Source: an uncultured Chlamydiae bacterium (lineage in GTDB: Bacteria > Chlamydiota > Chlamydiia > Chlamydiales > Rhabdochlamydiaceae). Taken from it: DNA of 17,179 nucleotides. The stretch lies in NCBI GenBank assembly GCA_945957075.1, contig CAMFJP010000010.1, positions 1-17,179 of the forward strand, given 5' to 3'. This document shows, piece after piece, positions 1 through 7,757 of this stretch (the first letter of the stretch is position 1; each line of letters starts with the position of its first letter). Below the pieces are notes generated by a model. The model made no database searches. It saw only the letters and a list, made by a program, of their open reading frames with translations, and was not told the origin of the DNA. The position numbers and the translations under genes were made by a program.

Positions 1-100
1 ACAAGGAGGCACAGTATTATATACGGGCCTCCGCAGGAGGATCGATTTGGCAAAGTCCCCTGCGCGTCCCCAGGGGGGCAAACAGATCCAGGACGTCTAG
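1..100. other. Unresolved GC-rich contig edge
   Basis: I count 58 G or C in these 100 bases, clearly richer than the rest of the window. All three plus-strand frames are open at the contig edge. One of them ends with TAG at 98-100, two bases before a terminator hairpin, so this may be the last 32 codons of a gene converging on the translocase gene (C-terminus reading QGGKQIQDV). I do not recognise the peptide. The stretch also folds well on paper (CCTCC/GGAGG near 28-40, CCCCTG/CAGGGG near 57-77), so a structured RNA end is an alternative. Neither reading is secure. Confidence 0.25.
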
Positions 101-102
101 TA

Positions 103-142
103 AAAATAGACCTCTTGCGTAATTACGCAAAAGGTCTATTTT
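103..142. terminator. Hairpin terminator, possibly bidirectional
   Basis: The arms 103-120 and 125-142 pair over 18 bp with one mismatch around an AATT loop, and the stem ends in A and T runs. It lies between whatever gene ends near position 100 on the plus strand and the oppositely oriented translocase gene, so it could terminate transcription from either side. Confidence 0.65.
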
Positions 143-153
143 ATTGAGCGCGC

Positions 154-199
154 AAAAAAAAACAACCCGTCTTCACCACTAAGGCGAGGACGGGCTGTT
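154..199 (-). terminator. Rho-independent terminator of npt1
   Basis: On the minus strand the 14-bp arms (199-186 and 174-161, with one G-T pair beyond the GC-rich core CCCGTC/GACGGG) are followed by a run of nine T (162-154). It starts 28 bases past the translocase stop codon. This is a textbook intrinsic terminator for that gene. Confidence 0.85.
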
Positions 200-226
200 A
201 TAGAAAACAACTAACTACGGTTCTTT

Positions 227-1792
227 TTAAGAAACGCTAGCCTCGGTTGTTGCAGCTCCAGCTGTCGCAAGAGCAGGCTCTTGCGCAGGCTTCTTCTCTG
301 TATTTAATTGCGCAAACTTCTTGCTTAAAGAGTTTGTTGCAAAAATCCATGCGAAGATGATGAAAAATAAAATCGCCGCAACATAAGGCACAATTGCTGC
401 AATACTTCCAAGCGCTACAATCAACGTCTGGTTGATAAAAGCACCACCTGATTTTCCAAGGCGCGCTCCCACAACGTCAATCGCTGCTTTTCCTTTAACC
501 TTGGTTTCTTGGTCTAAAGGAATATAAGCCATCTCTTTTGTTGGATCAAATAGAGAATATTTGGAAGACTTACTCATAATATTTTGTGCTGTACCGAAAA
601 TAACAGCCAACATGAGAGGCGTTGTTCCAAACATCGCCACAAATCCTGTCAAAGAATCTCTAAAAATAACAAATGAGAAAAAGCCAACCCCTGTAACTAA
701 AAGAACAACAGGCGTAATTTGTGCGGCAATTCCCCATCCAAAACGGCGAATGACATTACCTCCAACAAACAGCATCATCAAAATGGTTGCAGCACCTGTG
801 ATGGTTGAAAATTTACCCATAAATGCGCTGTAATCATTTGATATCGGATACTGAAGTTTTAACTGGCTTTTCCAGGTCACTTCCACAAGCTGAATAGCAA
901 TACCATAGCCAATAACCAATACGGCAAGGCAAAGTACATACTTAGATTTGGCAAGGTAAGAAAAGCTTTCGGAAAGAGACATTTTTGGCTTCTCTTTTTT
1001 TGCCTTTTTTACCTCAGTTGCATCATAGAATCTAGGATCTGTTAAAACATTTTTATTGATCCAGTAATAGATACCCATGATAACAAGACCAGACAGCACG
1101 ACCATCCCCAACATGTAATTCAAAGAGACACCCCATGCATCAACACCAGCTGCCAGCTTGCCCCGAATATTAGAGAAGTAAATAATCGCAGGGCCTGAAA
1201 CAAGCATAGCGGCATTAGCGCCTAGGCCAAACATAGTATAAAACCGCTTAGATTCAGAAACTTTGGTAATATCGTTAGCAAATCCCCAAAAAAGTAGAGA
1301 AATAGCAACGCTACCCCACAGTTCTGACATCACATAAAAAATAGCATATGTCCAATTTCTAAACAGAGCAATCAATCCACTAAAACCAGAAGGCAAAAAC
1401 GCTTGAAGCGCATCTGCTGCTGCGGTTGGGTGAATTACATCTCTACATGGATAGAGAACAAGAGCAAAGAGAGTAAAAAAAGCTAGAAACGATGTAATCA
1501 TCGTATAGAACAACTTTGTTTTACTTAAAACATTGCTAAGTTTTGAGTAGACAACCATAAACAAGATCGCCATAGGCAAAACACCCCATACCTTCAAGAA
1601 GGGGATAGCTTCCGCTCCAGATCCAGGAGCTGTAACGATCAAAGCGTCTTTTGTATCTCGTAAAATGGTGTAATTAAAGTTAATGAAAAAAAAGAGAAAA
1701 AACATTGGCAACAATTTTTTCAGCTCAAATGTATGCACCGGCCAAAAAAAAGAGCGCCATCTACCAAACTCTGGTGTAGTTGCTTGTGACAT
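227..1792 (-). CDS. npt1: ATP/ADP translocase (Npt1/Tlc family)
   Basis: 521-residue polytopic inner-membrane protein of the nucleotide transporter family that exchanges host ATP for bacterial ADP, as in Chlamydia and Rickettsia. About 12 hydrophobic segments can be counted, after a short N-terminal stretch containing FELKKLLPMFFLFFFINFNY. The family blocks RDTKDALIVTAPGSGAE (about residues 45-60) and SELWGSVAISLLFWGFAND (about 155-175) are clear. The length matches Chlamydia Npt1 (about 528). The tail after the last membrane segment is polar and Ala/Thr-rich. The ATG is preceded by AAGGA about eight bases upstream. A terminator follows the gene, and a small unknown gene lies upstream in the same direction. 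Environmental chlamydiae carry several paralogues with different substrates (NTT1-5), so ATP/ADP exchange is the likely activity but is not proven by sequence. Confidence 0.93.
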   Translation of the reverse strand: MSQATTPEFGRWRSFFWPVHTFELKKLLPMFFLFFFINFNYTILRDTKDALIVTAPGSGAEAIPFLKVWGVLPMAILFMVVYSKLSNVLSKTKLFYTMITSFLAFFTLFALVLYPCRDVIHPTAAADALQAFLPSGFSGLIALFRNWTYAIFYVMSELWGSVAISLLFWGFANDITKVSESKRFYTMFGLGANAAMLVSGPAIIYFSNIRGKLAAGVDAWGVSLNYMLGMVVLSGLVIMGIYYWINKNVLTDPRFYDATEVKKAKKEKPKMSLSESFSYLAKSKYVLCLAVLVIGYGIAIQLVEVTWKSQLKLQYPISNDYSAFMGKFSTITGAATILMMLFVGGNVIRRFGWGIAAQITPVVLLVTGVGFFSFVIFRDSLTGFVAMFGTTPLMLAVIFGTAQNIMSKSSKYSLFDPTKEMAYIPLDQETKVKGKAAIDVVGARLGKSGGAFINQTLIVALGSIAAIVPYVAAILFFIIFAWIFATNSLSKKFAQLNTEKKPAQEPALATAGAATTEASVS

Positions 1793-1822
1793 GTCCTAAA
1801 TCCTTAAAAAAAATAAATACAT

Positions 1823-1828
1823 TTTATA
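1823..1828 (-). promoter_or_regulatory. Possible -10 box of npt1
   Basis: TATAAA on the minus strand, 31 bases before the translocase ATG and followed by a very AT-rich leader. No convincing -35 hexamer is seen 16-18 bases further upstream (CTTCTG region), so this is a weak call. Confidence 0.3.
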
Positions 1829-1849
1829 CAGAGAGTTTCATTATGCAGA

Positions 1850-1874
1850 AGCTCCTATTTATTCACAAGGAGCT
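1850..1874. repeat. Small 7-bp inverted repeat upstream of npt1
   Basis: AGCTCCT (1850-1856) and AGGAGCT (1868-1874) pair around an 11-base loop. It lies just upstream of the possible npt1 -10 box and could be an operator or a fortuitous hairpin. Confidence 0.35.
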
Positions 1875-1883
1875 CCCATTAGA

Positions 1884-1971
1884 AAATTAAAGACATGTGA
1901 AAAAAGCTAAACTACACAAATCTTATACAAGGAAGATTGTTATAAAACAGAATTACACATGTCTTTAATTT
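1884..1971. repeat. Perfect 16-bp inverted repeat with internal hairpin
   Basis: AAATTAAAGACATGTG at 1884-1899 is exactly complementary to 1956-1971. The 56-base interval holds a second hairpin (AATCTT 1919-1924, AAGATT 1933-1938). It follows the stop codon of the small unknown gene by 12 bases. Read on the minus strand the distal arm runs into TTTT, so it may act as that gene's terminator. The large loop with a nested stem is unusual for a terminator, and a degenerate mobile element or a structured leader of npt1 is also possible. Confidence 0.6.
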
Positions 1972-1982
1972 AAAAAACAATA

Positions 1983-2504
1983 CTAATCTCTAGTTGCAGA
2001 AGCTAGAACCTCTTCGGCAGCTGCTCCTTGCTCGCCAAAAAAAGCACCAGCATGCGCAGCATGAGCCTCAACATAGCCGTCCCAAAGTTCTTTCTCCACT
2101 CTTCCCTGTCTAATGGATGAAATCAACTCCCTTTTGCATGTAGCCAAAGATTTTTTTGGGCTTAAAAGCGACAACATTTCCTTATTTCCTGTCATTCTTG
2201 CAATACGTAGCATTTGCTCTAATTGGCCTTGAGAGAACGTGTGTTGATCCCTACGCTTTCTAGAGCCTCTGGCTGCGCGGCGTTTAGGAGGAACAGATCC
2301 TGGGCGCTCTGATTCTATAATAAACTTTTTAATCATAGATTCTAACGCCTCTGGCTGCTTATGTTTCATTTTACGCAATGTAAAATGATGCATATATCCA
2401 CCAGAATTCATTGGAAGATATTTACAAAGATCATTCTCTTGTCTGCCGCCTACTTTTTGTATTGCTTTTGCAATAACTTCTTCTATTTCTTTAAAATTAC
2501 CCAT
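1983..2504 (-). CDS. Small basic protein, function unknown (CT066 position)
   Basis: 173 residues from the ATG at 2504. A GTG at 2513 would add three residues, but a GGA lies at proper distance before the ATG. I do not recognise a characterised family. Three parts can be seen: an N-terminal region (1-60) with GGYMHHFTLRKMKH; a central very basic patch around residues 70-87 (PPKRRAARGSRKRRD); and a helical region (about 90-150) resembling a small DNA-binding or protein-binding helix bundle, ending in an Ala/Glu-rich tail. No signal peptide or membrane segment is present. It sits between npt1 and ytgA, the place occupied by the uncharacterised CT066 in C. trachomatis, so it may be the same conserved chlamydial gene; this rests on position, not alignment. 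The basic patch would suit nucleic-acid binding. Confidence 0.7.
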   Translation of the reverse strand: MGNFKEIEEVIAKAIQKVGGRQENDLCKYLPMNSGGYMHHFTLRKMKHKQPEALESMIKKFIIESERPGSVPPKRRAARGSRKRRDQHTFSQGQLEQMLRIARMTGNKEMLSLLSPKKSLATCKRELISSIRQGRVEKELWDGYVEAHAAHAGAFFGEQGAAAEEVLASATRD

Positions 2505-2590
2505 GTTTTCCACTTGTTTTGTTTTTCATTTTTAACGAAAAATAGTAAAACCGCCAATAAGAATCAATCAAAACTCTCAGCGACCATCAT

Positions 2591-2605
2591 AAACGTCTCA
2601 CGTTT
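2591..2605. promoter_or_regulatory. Candidate operator AAACGT-N3-ACGTTT
   Basis: A perfect 6-bp inverted repeat separated by CTC lies in the divergent spacer between the small unknown gene and ytgA. Its dyad symmetry is what a dimeric repressor would bind. The obvious candidate is the DtxR-like domain fused to YtgC, but no published consensus was compared. A second, looser inverted repeat (TTTTGTTG 2603-2610, CAACAAAA 2638-2645) overlaps its right edge. Confidence 0.35.
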
Positions 2606-2672
2606 TGTTGAATAATATAAACACAGAATGTTTTATGCAACAAAATATATTTTGATTTCATGCTAACACCTC

Positions 2673-2701
2673 TTGTTTGCAATATAATTTTGGGTTAAAC
2701 T
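2673..2701 (+). promoter_or_regulatory. Putative sigma-70 type promoter of ytgA operon
   Basis: TTGTTT (2673-2678), a 17-base spacer, then TAAACT (2696-2701). Transcription would begin near 2708, giving a leader of about 24 bases that contains the GAGG ribosome binding site. The hexamers match the consensus only partly (3/6 and 4/6). Confidence 0.4.
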
Positions 2702-2731
2702 CACTTGCAATCATGCAAAGAGGTCTGTAGG

Positions 2732-3676
2732 ATGTTTCGCTTTTTTATCATCTTATTTTTTACATTATCTAGCTGTTCTACAAATTATCCTACAAACAAA
2801 TGGATGGAAAATTCCAGTAAGCCAAAAATACTTTCAACAACCGCGATGATCGGCGCATTAGTCTCAAAAATAGGACAAGACGAAATCGACCACCTCACAC
2901 TCATTAATGGAGATCTTGATCCGCATAGCTATGAACTTATAAAAGGGGATGACGAAAAAATTAAACGCGCAGATGTATTATTTTTTAACGGACTTGGCCT
3001 TGAACATGGAGCAAGCCTACATACAGCACTTTATGCGCATCCACATGGAATCGCTCTTGGCCCCTATATCAATAAAGAAAACTTAATTTACGTAGACGGT
3101 TATATAGACCCCCACCTATGGATGGACATGTCTTTATGGAAAAAAATCGTCGATCCTATCGCAAATGAGCTGGCCCTCTGCGACCCTGGGCACGCCGATC
3201 TTTTTTATCAACGCGCAGAAATCGTAAAACAAGAAATACAAGCGACACATGAAAAAATATACAATTCTCTACAGCACATTCCAGAACAAAAAAGATTTTT
3301 AGTTTCTAGCCACGATGCCTTTCGCTATTTTGCAAGAGCGTACCTAAAAACTCCTGAAGAAACCACTTGGGAACACAGGTGCTCGGCCCCCGAAGGTTTG
3401 TCGCCAGAAGGAGCGATCGGACTTGGCCATATCCAAGAAGTATTAAATTATATATGCGCACATGAAATTCATATTATTTTTCCGGAATCAAATGTAAATC
3501 AAGACGCTCTTAAAAAGATCATTTCTGTAGCACATCATAAAAACCTATCCCTTTCTTTATCTAAACGCCCCCTGTTTAGCGACTCCTTAGGCCCCTATGA
3601 TTACCTTTCTATGATGGAATATAACGCTGGACTACTTTGCGAATGCTGGGAGGAAAGCACTCATGCCAGCCCTTAA
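2732..3676 (+). CDS. ytgA: Metal-binding lipoprotein of ABC transporter YtgA
   Basis: Cluster A-1 substrate-binding protein (TroA/MntC/ZnuA type) that captures Fe, Mn or Zn and delivers it to YtgBCD. 314 residues from the ATG at 2732, chosen because GAGG lies eight bases upstream and because it puts the signal peptide at the N-terminus; a TTG at 2705 would add nine polar residues. The signal MFRFFIILFFTLSSC ends in a lipobox with Cys15, so it is a membrane-anchored lipoprotein. The metal ligands expected for the family are in place: H65 (DPHSYE), H128 (DPHLWMD), H194 (SSHDAF) and D284 (SDSLG), the H-H-H-D set of TroA. The long His-rich loop found in zinc-specific ZnuA proteins is missing, which favours Fe/Mn. 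First gene of a five-gene operon; it overlaps ytgB by 14 bases. Confidence 0.93.
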   Translation: MFRFFIILFFTLSSCSTNYPTNKWMENSSKPKILSTTAMIGALVSKIGQDEIDHLTLINGDLDPHSYELIKGDDEKIKRADVLFFNGLGLEHGASLHTALYAHPHGIALGPYINKENLIYVDGYIDPHLWMDMSLWKKIVDPIANELALCDPGHADLFYQRAEIVKQEIQATHEKIYNSLQHIPEQKRFLVSSHDAFRYFARAYLKTPEETTWEHRCSAPEGLSPEGAIGLGHIQEVLNYICAHEIHIIFPESNVNQDALKKIISVAHHKNLSLSLSKRPLFSDSLGPYDYLSMMEYNAGLLCECWEESTHASP

Positions 3677-4418
3677 GGTAGATCAACTCTTTGTCCATTA
3701 CAATAAAATTCCAGCCCTATGGGACATCTCTTTTTCCGTTCCCAAAGGCTCCCTCACAGCCGTTGTAGGTCCGAATGGAGCTGGGAAAAGCACGCTATTA
3801 AAGTCTTTAATCGGCATGCATACCCCTTCCTGCGGACACATTGAGTACTTAGGAAGACCGTTATCTCAAGCTCTTGGCGATATTGCTTATGTCCCGCAAA
3901 GATCGAGCGTAGATTGGAATTTTCCAATCTCCGTATTAGATCTTGTACTCATGGGCAGATATAGAAAATTTGGTCTTTGGAAAAGACCAAAAAGCGCAGA
4001 TAAGCAAGCAGCACTTCGGGCTCTAGAAGCAGTTGACATGCTTCCCTTTGCATCAAGACAAATTAGCGAACTATCCGGAGGGCAACAGCAACGTATTTTT
4101 ATCGCAAGAGCACTTGTTCAAGATGCTCTTGTCTACTTGATGGACGAACCCTTTGCCGGGGTAGACATGGCAACAGAGCAGGCCCTTGTACGCATTTTTC
4201 ACACCCTACAGTCAAAAGGGAAAACCCTATTTATTGTCCACCATGACCTTAACACCGTCCAAAGCTATTTCGACTGGATTGTTCTCATAAATACATGCCT
4301 TATCGCAGCCGGCCCCATACAAGAAACATTTTCCATGGAAAATGTCATGAAAACATATGGAAAAAGCCCCGTTCTTCTTGAAGAAGCATCAAAATTATCG
4401 CCAAGGCAACCACTGTGA
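3663..4418 (+). CDS. ytgB: Metal ABC transporter ATPase YtgB
   Basis: 251-residue ABC ATPase that energises uptake of the metal bound by YtgA. All motifs are intact: Walker A GPNGAGKST (36-44), Q-loop Gln79, signature LSGGQQQR (137-144), Walker B ending in DEP (161-163), and the switch His at 193/194 in IVHHDL. Its start lies inside the end of ytgA and its TGA stop shares bases with the ATG of ytgC, so it is probably translated by coupling with both. The length is normal for the MntB/ZnuC family. Confidence 0.95.
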   Translation: MPALKVDQLFVHYNKIPALWDISFSVPKGSLTAVVGPNGAGKSTLLKSLIGMHTPSCGHIEYLGRPLSQALGDIAYVPQRSSVDWNFPISVLDLVLMGRYRKFGLWKRPKSADKQAALRALEAVDMLPFASRQISELSGGQQQRIFIARALVQDALVYLMDEPFAGVDMATEQALVRIFHTLQSKGKTLFIVHHDLNTVQSYFDWIVLINTCLIAAGPIQETFSMENVMKTYGKSPVLLEEASKLSPRQPL

Positions 4419-5671
4419 TGCTCTCCCACTTTACAGACCCTCTATTGCGCGGCCCTTTAATCGCTAGCATGCTAATGTGTCTTACATCCGCGCTCATAGG
4501 AACCGTTGTTTTTGTACGTAGACACACCCTAATCGGAGAAACACTAGCACATGCCTCTTACCCAGGCGCGCTAATAGGAGCCCTGATTGCAACAACATTC
4601 TTCAAAGAACACATCGAACCCCTACTTCTTATTGGAGGTGCTTGTAGCGCTTGGCTTGGATTAAAATGCACCTATGCCCTTGAAAAGCGGCTTTTTGTAA
4701 ATAAAGACGCCTCCTTATGCTTTATCTTAGTTAGTTTTTTTGGCATAGGCCTTTTAATCGTCAGTCGCGTACAAATTTTGCAACCAACAACATACAAAAC
4801 TATGCATTCTTTTTTGTATGGACAAGTGGCGACCATGACAGATTTTCATATCCTCATCTATGCTTTATTCGCCTCTATTACCCTTGGTCTCATCACCCTT
4901 TTCTACCGTCCCATACAATGGACCTGTTTTGATCCTGGATTTGTTACAAGCATTGGAAAAAATACAGCTTTTGTACACACAATCATCTCCTTTTTACTCA
5001 TTTGCAATATTGCGATGGGCATTCGTTGCACAGGCATTATCCTAATGTCGGGCATGCTAATTGCCCCACCACTTGCAGCACGCCAATGGACACATCGGTT
5101 ATCCACATTATTTTTTCTTTCCGCGACCTTTGGCGCTTTAAGCGGATACCTTGGAACCCTACTTTCTTGGAATATGTCTCAAAAAATATTGCCAACAGGC
5201 CCCATGATTTTGCTAGTTGCCTCTACACTTGCGCTTATAGCTCTACTATTTTCACCAAAAAAAGGACTTCTTTTACAGGCTATACGCATTGCCCTGTTCA
5301 AAGATCGTTGCAAAATCGAAAATTTATTAAAGCTTATGTGGAAACAGCGCGAAGAACCAAACACCACAGCAACACCCTCCCGCTTGCTTTTATGGCGCCT
5401 AAAAAAAGAGGGCTTTATCTTTAAAAACAAAAACGGCTCTTATCATCTAACAGAAGAGGGAATGCACCGCGCAGAGCGTATCGTCCGTCTGCACAGACTA
5501 TGGGAAAGCTATCTTGTCCACCTAGGGCAAAAACCAGATAGTGTACACCCCCATGCCGAACATATGGAGCACATCCTAACACCTCATATAGAAACAGAAC
5601 TAACAACTCTTTTAGATCATCCAGATGCAGATCCCCATAAGCAACCTATTCCGACAAAAAGGTCATTATGA
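4418..5671 (+). CDS. ytgC: Metal ABC permease fused to DtxR-like repressor (YtgC-R)
   Basis: 417 residues from the ATG at 4418 (TGATG overlap with ytgB; a GTG at 4415 is an alternative). Residues 1-280 form a cluster-9 permease with about eight membrane segments and the family pattern VFVRRHTLIGETLAHASYPG (31-50). Residues about 298-417 are soluble and resemble a DtxR/IdeR metalloregulator: a winged-helix part (RLLLWRLKKEGFI, then YHLTEEG) followed by HRLWESYLV, VHPHAEHMEH (376-385) and a C-terminus with DPHKQPIP. This is the architecture of C. trachomatis CT069, where the tail (YtgR) is released by proteolysis and represses the operon in response to iron. The winged-helix part looks shorter than that of classical DtxR. 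Cleavage here is an inference from the homologue. Confidence 0.92.
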   Translation: MLSHFTDPLLRGPLIASMLMCLTSALIGTVVFVRRHTLIGETLAHASYPGALIGALIATTFFKEHIEPLLLIGGACSAWLGLKCTYALEKRLFVNKDASLCFILVSFFGIGLLIVSRVQILQPTTYKTMHSFLYGQVATMTDFHILIYALFASITLGLITLFYRPIQWTCFDPGFVTSIGKNTAFVHTIISFLLICNIAMGIRCTGIILMSGMLIAPPLAARQWTHRLSTLFFLSATFGALSGYLGTLLSWNMSQKILPTGPMILLVASTLALIALLFSPKKGLLLQAIRIALFKDRCKIENLLKLMWKQREEPNTTATPSRLLLWRLKKEGFIFKNKNGSYHLTEEGMHRAERIVRLHRLWESYLVHLGQKPDSVHPHAEHMEHILTPHIETELTTLLDHPDADPHKQPIPTKRSL

Positions 5672-6645
5672 ATCCATACTGGGGAAAGCATATAGGATCC
5701 TTTTTTACAGTACTATTAAAGCGTATCTTCTTATTCCTAACCGGTAATCTATCCATTCAAGACCTTGCAACAGACGAACTGCAAATCCTTATTTTATTGT
5801 GCATTGCCATCTCCTCCTCCCTTGTTGGCTGTTTTCTTGTTTTAAGAAAAATGACAATGCAAGCCAATGCACTCTCCCACACAGTTTTGTGCGGCATCCT
5901 TGTATCGCATTTGATATGCAATCATACTACACACACATTGACAGGCTATATGATCGCCTCTCTAATCACAGCCCTTATCACAATCAGCCTGATCCAACTT
6001 TTAACCCGCTACGCACAAGTACAAGAAGATGCAAGTATTGGCCTTGTATTCACAACACTCTTCGCCCTTGGCATTGTGGGTGTTTCCATGTACGGAAGAA
6101 ATATGCATATCGGCACAGAAATTGTAATGGGCAATATTGATGCTCTAAGCCTTTCAGACTGCAACATCAGCCTTCTTGCCCTCTTTAGCAATCTAGCGAT
6201 TACCCTCGTTTTTTTCCCTACAATGCGCCTACTCGCCTTTGACACCCAATTTGCAAAATCCCTTGGAGTCAACATTGCCATTTTTGAACTTTTACTCATC
6301 ATCCAAACAGCCATTACAACAACAGCAGCCTTTAGGGCAGTAGGGGCTTTGCTCGTGCTTGCTTTTTTCGTCGGCCCCACTTTAACAGCGCGCCTTTTCA
6401 CACACAAACTACGCACCCTTCTTATTCTCTCTTGCTTAAGCAGCGTCGGATGCTCCTTATGCGGCGTGGCACTTGCAAGACACATTTTATCCCTATACAA
6501 CATTCCACTCTCTACGTCCGCCCTCATTTCCACATTAATTACCTGCAACTACCTCATCGCACTCCCTTTATCCAATCTATACAAAACGATAAAGCATAAA
6601 AAATTACAAAAAATCCCACACACAAAAACAAGGGTGCCTGCATGA
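5668..6645 (+). CDS. ytgD: Metal ABC transporter permease YtgD
   Basis: 325-residue membrane protein, the second permease subunit of the YtgABCD importer. About eight or nine hydrophobic segments are seen. The conserved block CFLVLRKMTMQANALSHTVL after the first segment matches the same region of YtgC and of MntB/ZnuB permeases. Unlike YtgC it has no regulatory domain, only a short basic tail. Start and stop overlap its neighbours by four bases (ATGA), upstream with ytgC and downstream with dxr. Confidence 0.93.
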   Translation: MNPYWGKHIGSFFTVLLKRIFLFLTGNLSIQDLATDELQILILLCIAISSSLVGCFLVLRKMTMQANALSHTVLCGILVSHLICNHTTHTLTGYMIASLITALITISLIQLLTRYAQVQEDASIGLVFTTLFALGIVGVSMYGRNMHIGTEIVMGNIDALSLSDCNISLLALFSNLAITLVFFPTMRLLAFDTQFAKSLGVNIAIFELLLIIQTAITTTAAFRAVGALLVLAFFVGPTLTARLFTHKLRTLLILSCLSSVGCSLCGVALARHILSLYNIPLSTSALISTLITCNYLIALPLSNLYKTIKHKKLQKIPHTKTRVPA

Positions 6646-7757
6646 GCATTTCCATCCTGGGAAGCACAGGATCCATCGGCACAAACACGCTAAAAGTCGC
6701 AGAGCATCTTGGACTTCCCATCACAGCACTAGCTGTCTGTACAAATATCGACCTTTTAGAAAAACAAATTCAAAGACACCACCCAGACTTTGTCTGCGTA
6801 TTCGATCCCATACAGGCACGCGCGCTCAGAAAGCGCCTCCCTCATTTTCCTGTTTTAGAGGGAATGGAGGGGCTGAAAACAGTTGCCGCATCTGGGGATA
6901 CACTCGTCGCTGCAATCTCTGGGACACAAGGCATTGAACCCACCTTTGAAGCTGTACGCCTTGGCAAAAAAATCGCTCTCGCCAATAAAGAAACCCTCGT
7001 CTCTGCAGGAGAACTTTTTACTACATGCGCTCGCCATACAAACAGCATACTTATCCCTGTAGATAGCGAACACAGTGCTATCTTTCAATGCTTACAAGGC
7101 CACACCCATCCCAAAAAACTCATTTTAACCGCGTCTGGAGGCCCCTTTTTACACACACCTCAAGAAACACTAAATCACATCTCTTTAACCGATGCCCTGT
7201 CCCATCCCAATTACGCCATGGGCATCAAAAACACAATCGACTCCTCAACTTTAATGAATAAAGGCCTAGAAGTTATCGAGGCTCATTGGCTATTTGGCAT
7301 TCCAGACCATGCTATTGAGGTCGTAATCCACCCAGAACAAGTCCTACATAGCATGGTAGAATACATCGATGGTTCCATCCTCGCGCAGCTCTCTTCTCCA
7401 ACGATGTTACTCCCCATACAATATGCCCTCACCTATCCCGAAAGGAAACCTGGACTCCTGCCTCCATTTGATTGGACGCAATACCCCACCCTACACTTCT
7501 TGCCACCGGACACTAAAAAATTCCCCTGTTTACACCTTGCCTATACAGCCCTTCAAGAAAAAGGCAGCTTGCCCTGCTATCTTAACGCAGCCAATGAAAT
7601 CCTCGTTCAGCGTTTTGTCAAAAACCACATTTCATGGATAGACATCCAAAAAAAACTTACAATCCTCTTAGAAAAACACAAAAAGACAGAGCCACAGACA
7701 ATCGAAGAAATCATGGACATCGATAAAACAGCCCGCCACGACGCAACTACCATCTAA
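6642..7757 (+). CDS. dxr: 1-deoxy-D-xylulose 5-phosphate reductoisomerase
   Basis: 371-residue cytoplasmic enzyme of the MEP isoprenoid pathway, converting DXP to 2-C-methyl-D-erythritol 4-phosphate with NADPH. The NADPH-binding glycine motif GSTGSIG is at 7-13, ALANKETLVSAG follows, and the metal/substrate residues D141 and E143 (VDSEHSA) and E210 (NKGLEVIEAH) correspond to D150, E152 and E231 of E. coli. The mobile-loop sequence HPNYAMG is present. It is slightly short for the family (380-400). It is the last gene of the ytgABCD operon, starting with a four-base overlap, so its transcription would follow metal-dependent control unless an internal promoter exists. Its TAA stop forms the first three bases of a repeat also found at 15367-15385. 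Confidence 0.96.
   Translation: MSISILGSTGSIGTNTLKVAEHLGLPITALAVCTNIDLLEKQIQRHHPDFVCVFDPIQARALRKRLPHFPVLEGMEGLKTVAASGDTLVAAISGTQGIEPTFEAVRLGKKIALANKETLVSAGELFTTCARHTNSILIPVDSEHSAIFQCLQGHTHPKKLILTASGGPFLHTPQETLNHISLTDALSHPNYAMGIKNTIDSSTLMNKGLEVIEAHWLFGIPDHAIEVVIHPEQVLHSMVEYIDGSILAQLSSPTMLLPIQYALTYPERKPGLLPPFDWTQYPTLHFLPPDTKKFPCLHLAYTALQEKGSLPCYLNAANEILVQRFVKNHISWIDIQKKLTILLEKHKKTEPQTIEEIMDIDKTARHDATTI

Noticed and set aside
2285..2310. Similarity of the basic gene (ACAGATCCTGGGCG) to 83-96 at the contig edge (ACAGATCCAGGACG)
   Set aside because: The match is short and imperfect, and the flanking bases disagree, so it is not good evidence of a repeat or of a second gene copy.
6009..6548. 179-codon open frame antisense to ytgD
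   Set aside because: It lies fully inside a well-supported gene, shows no recognisable domain, and its composition is what antisense of a membrane protein gives.
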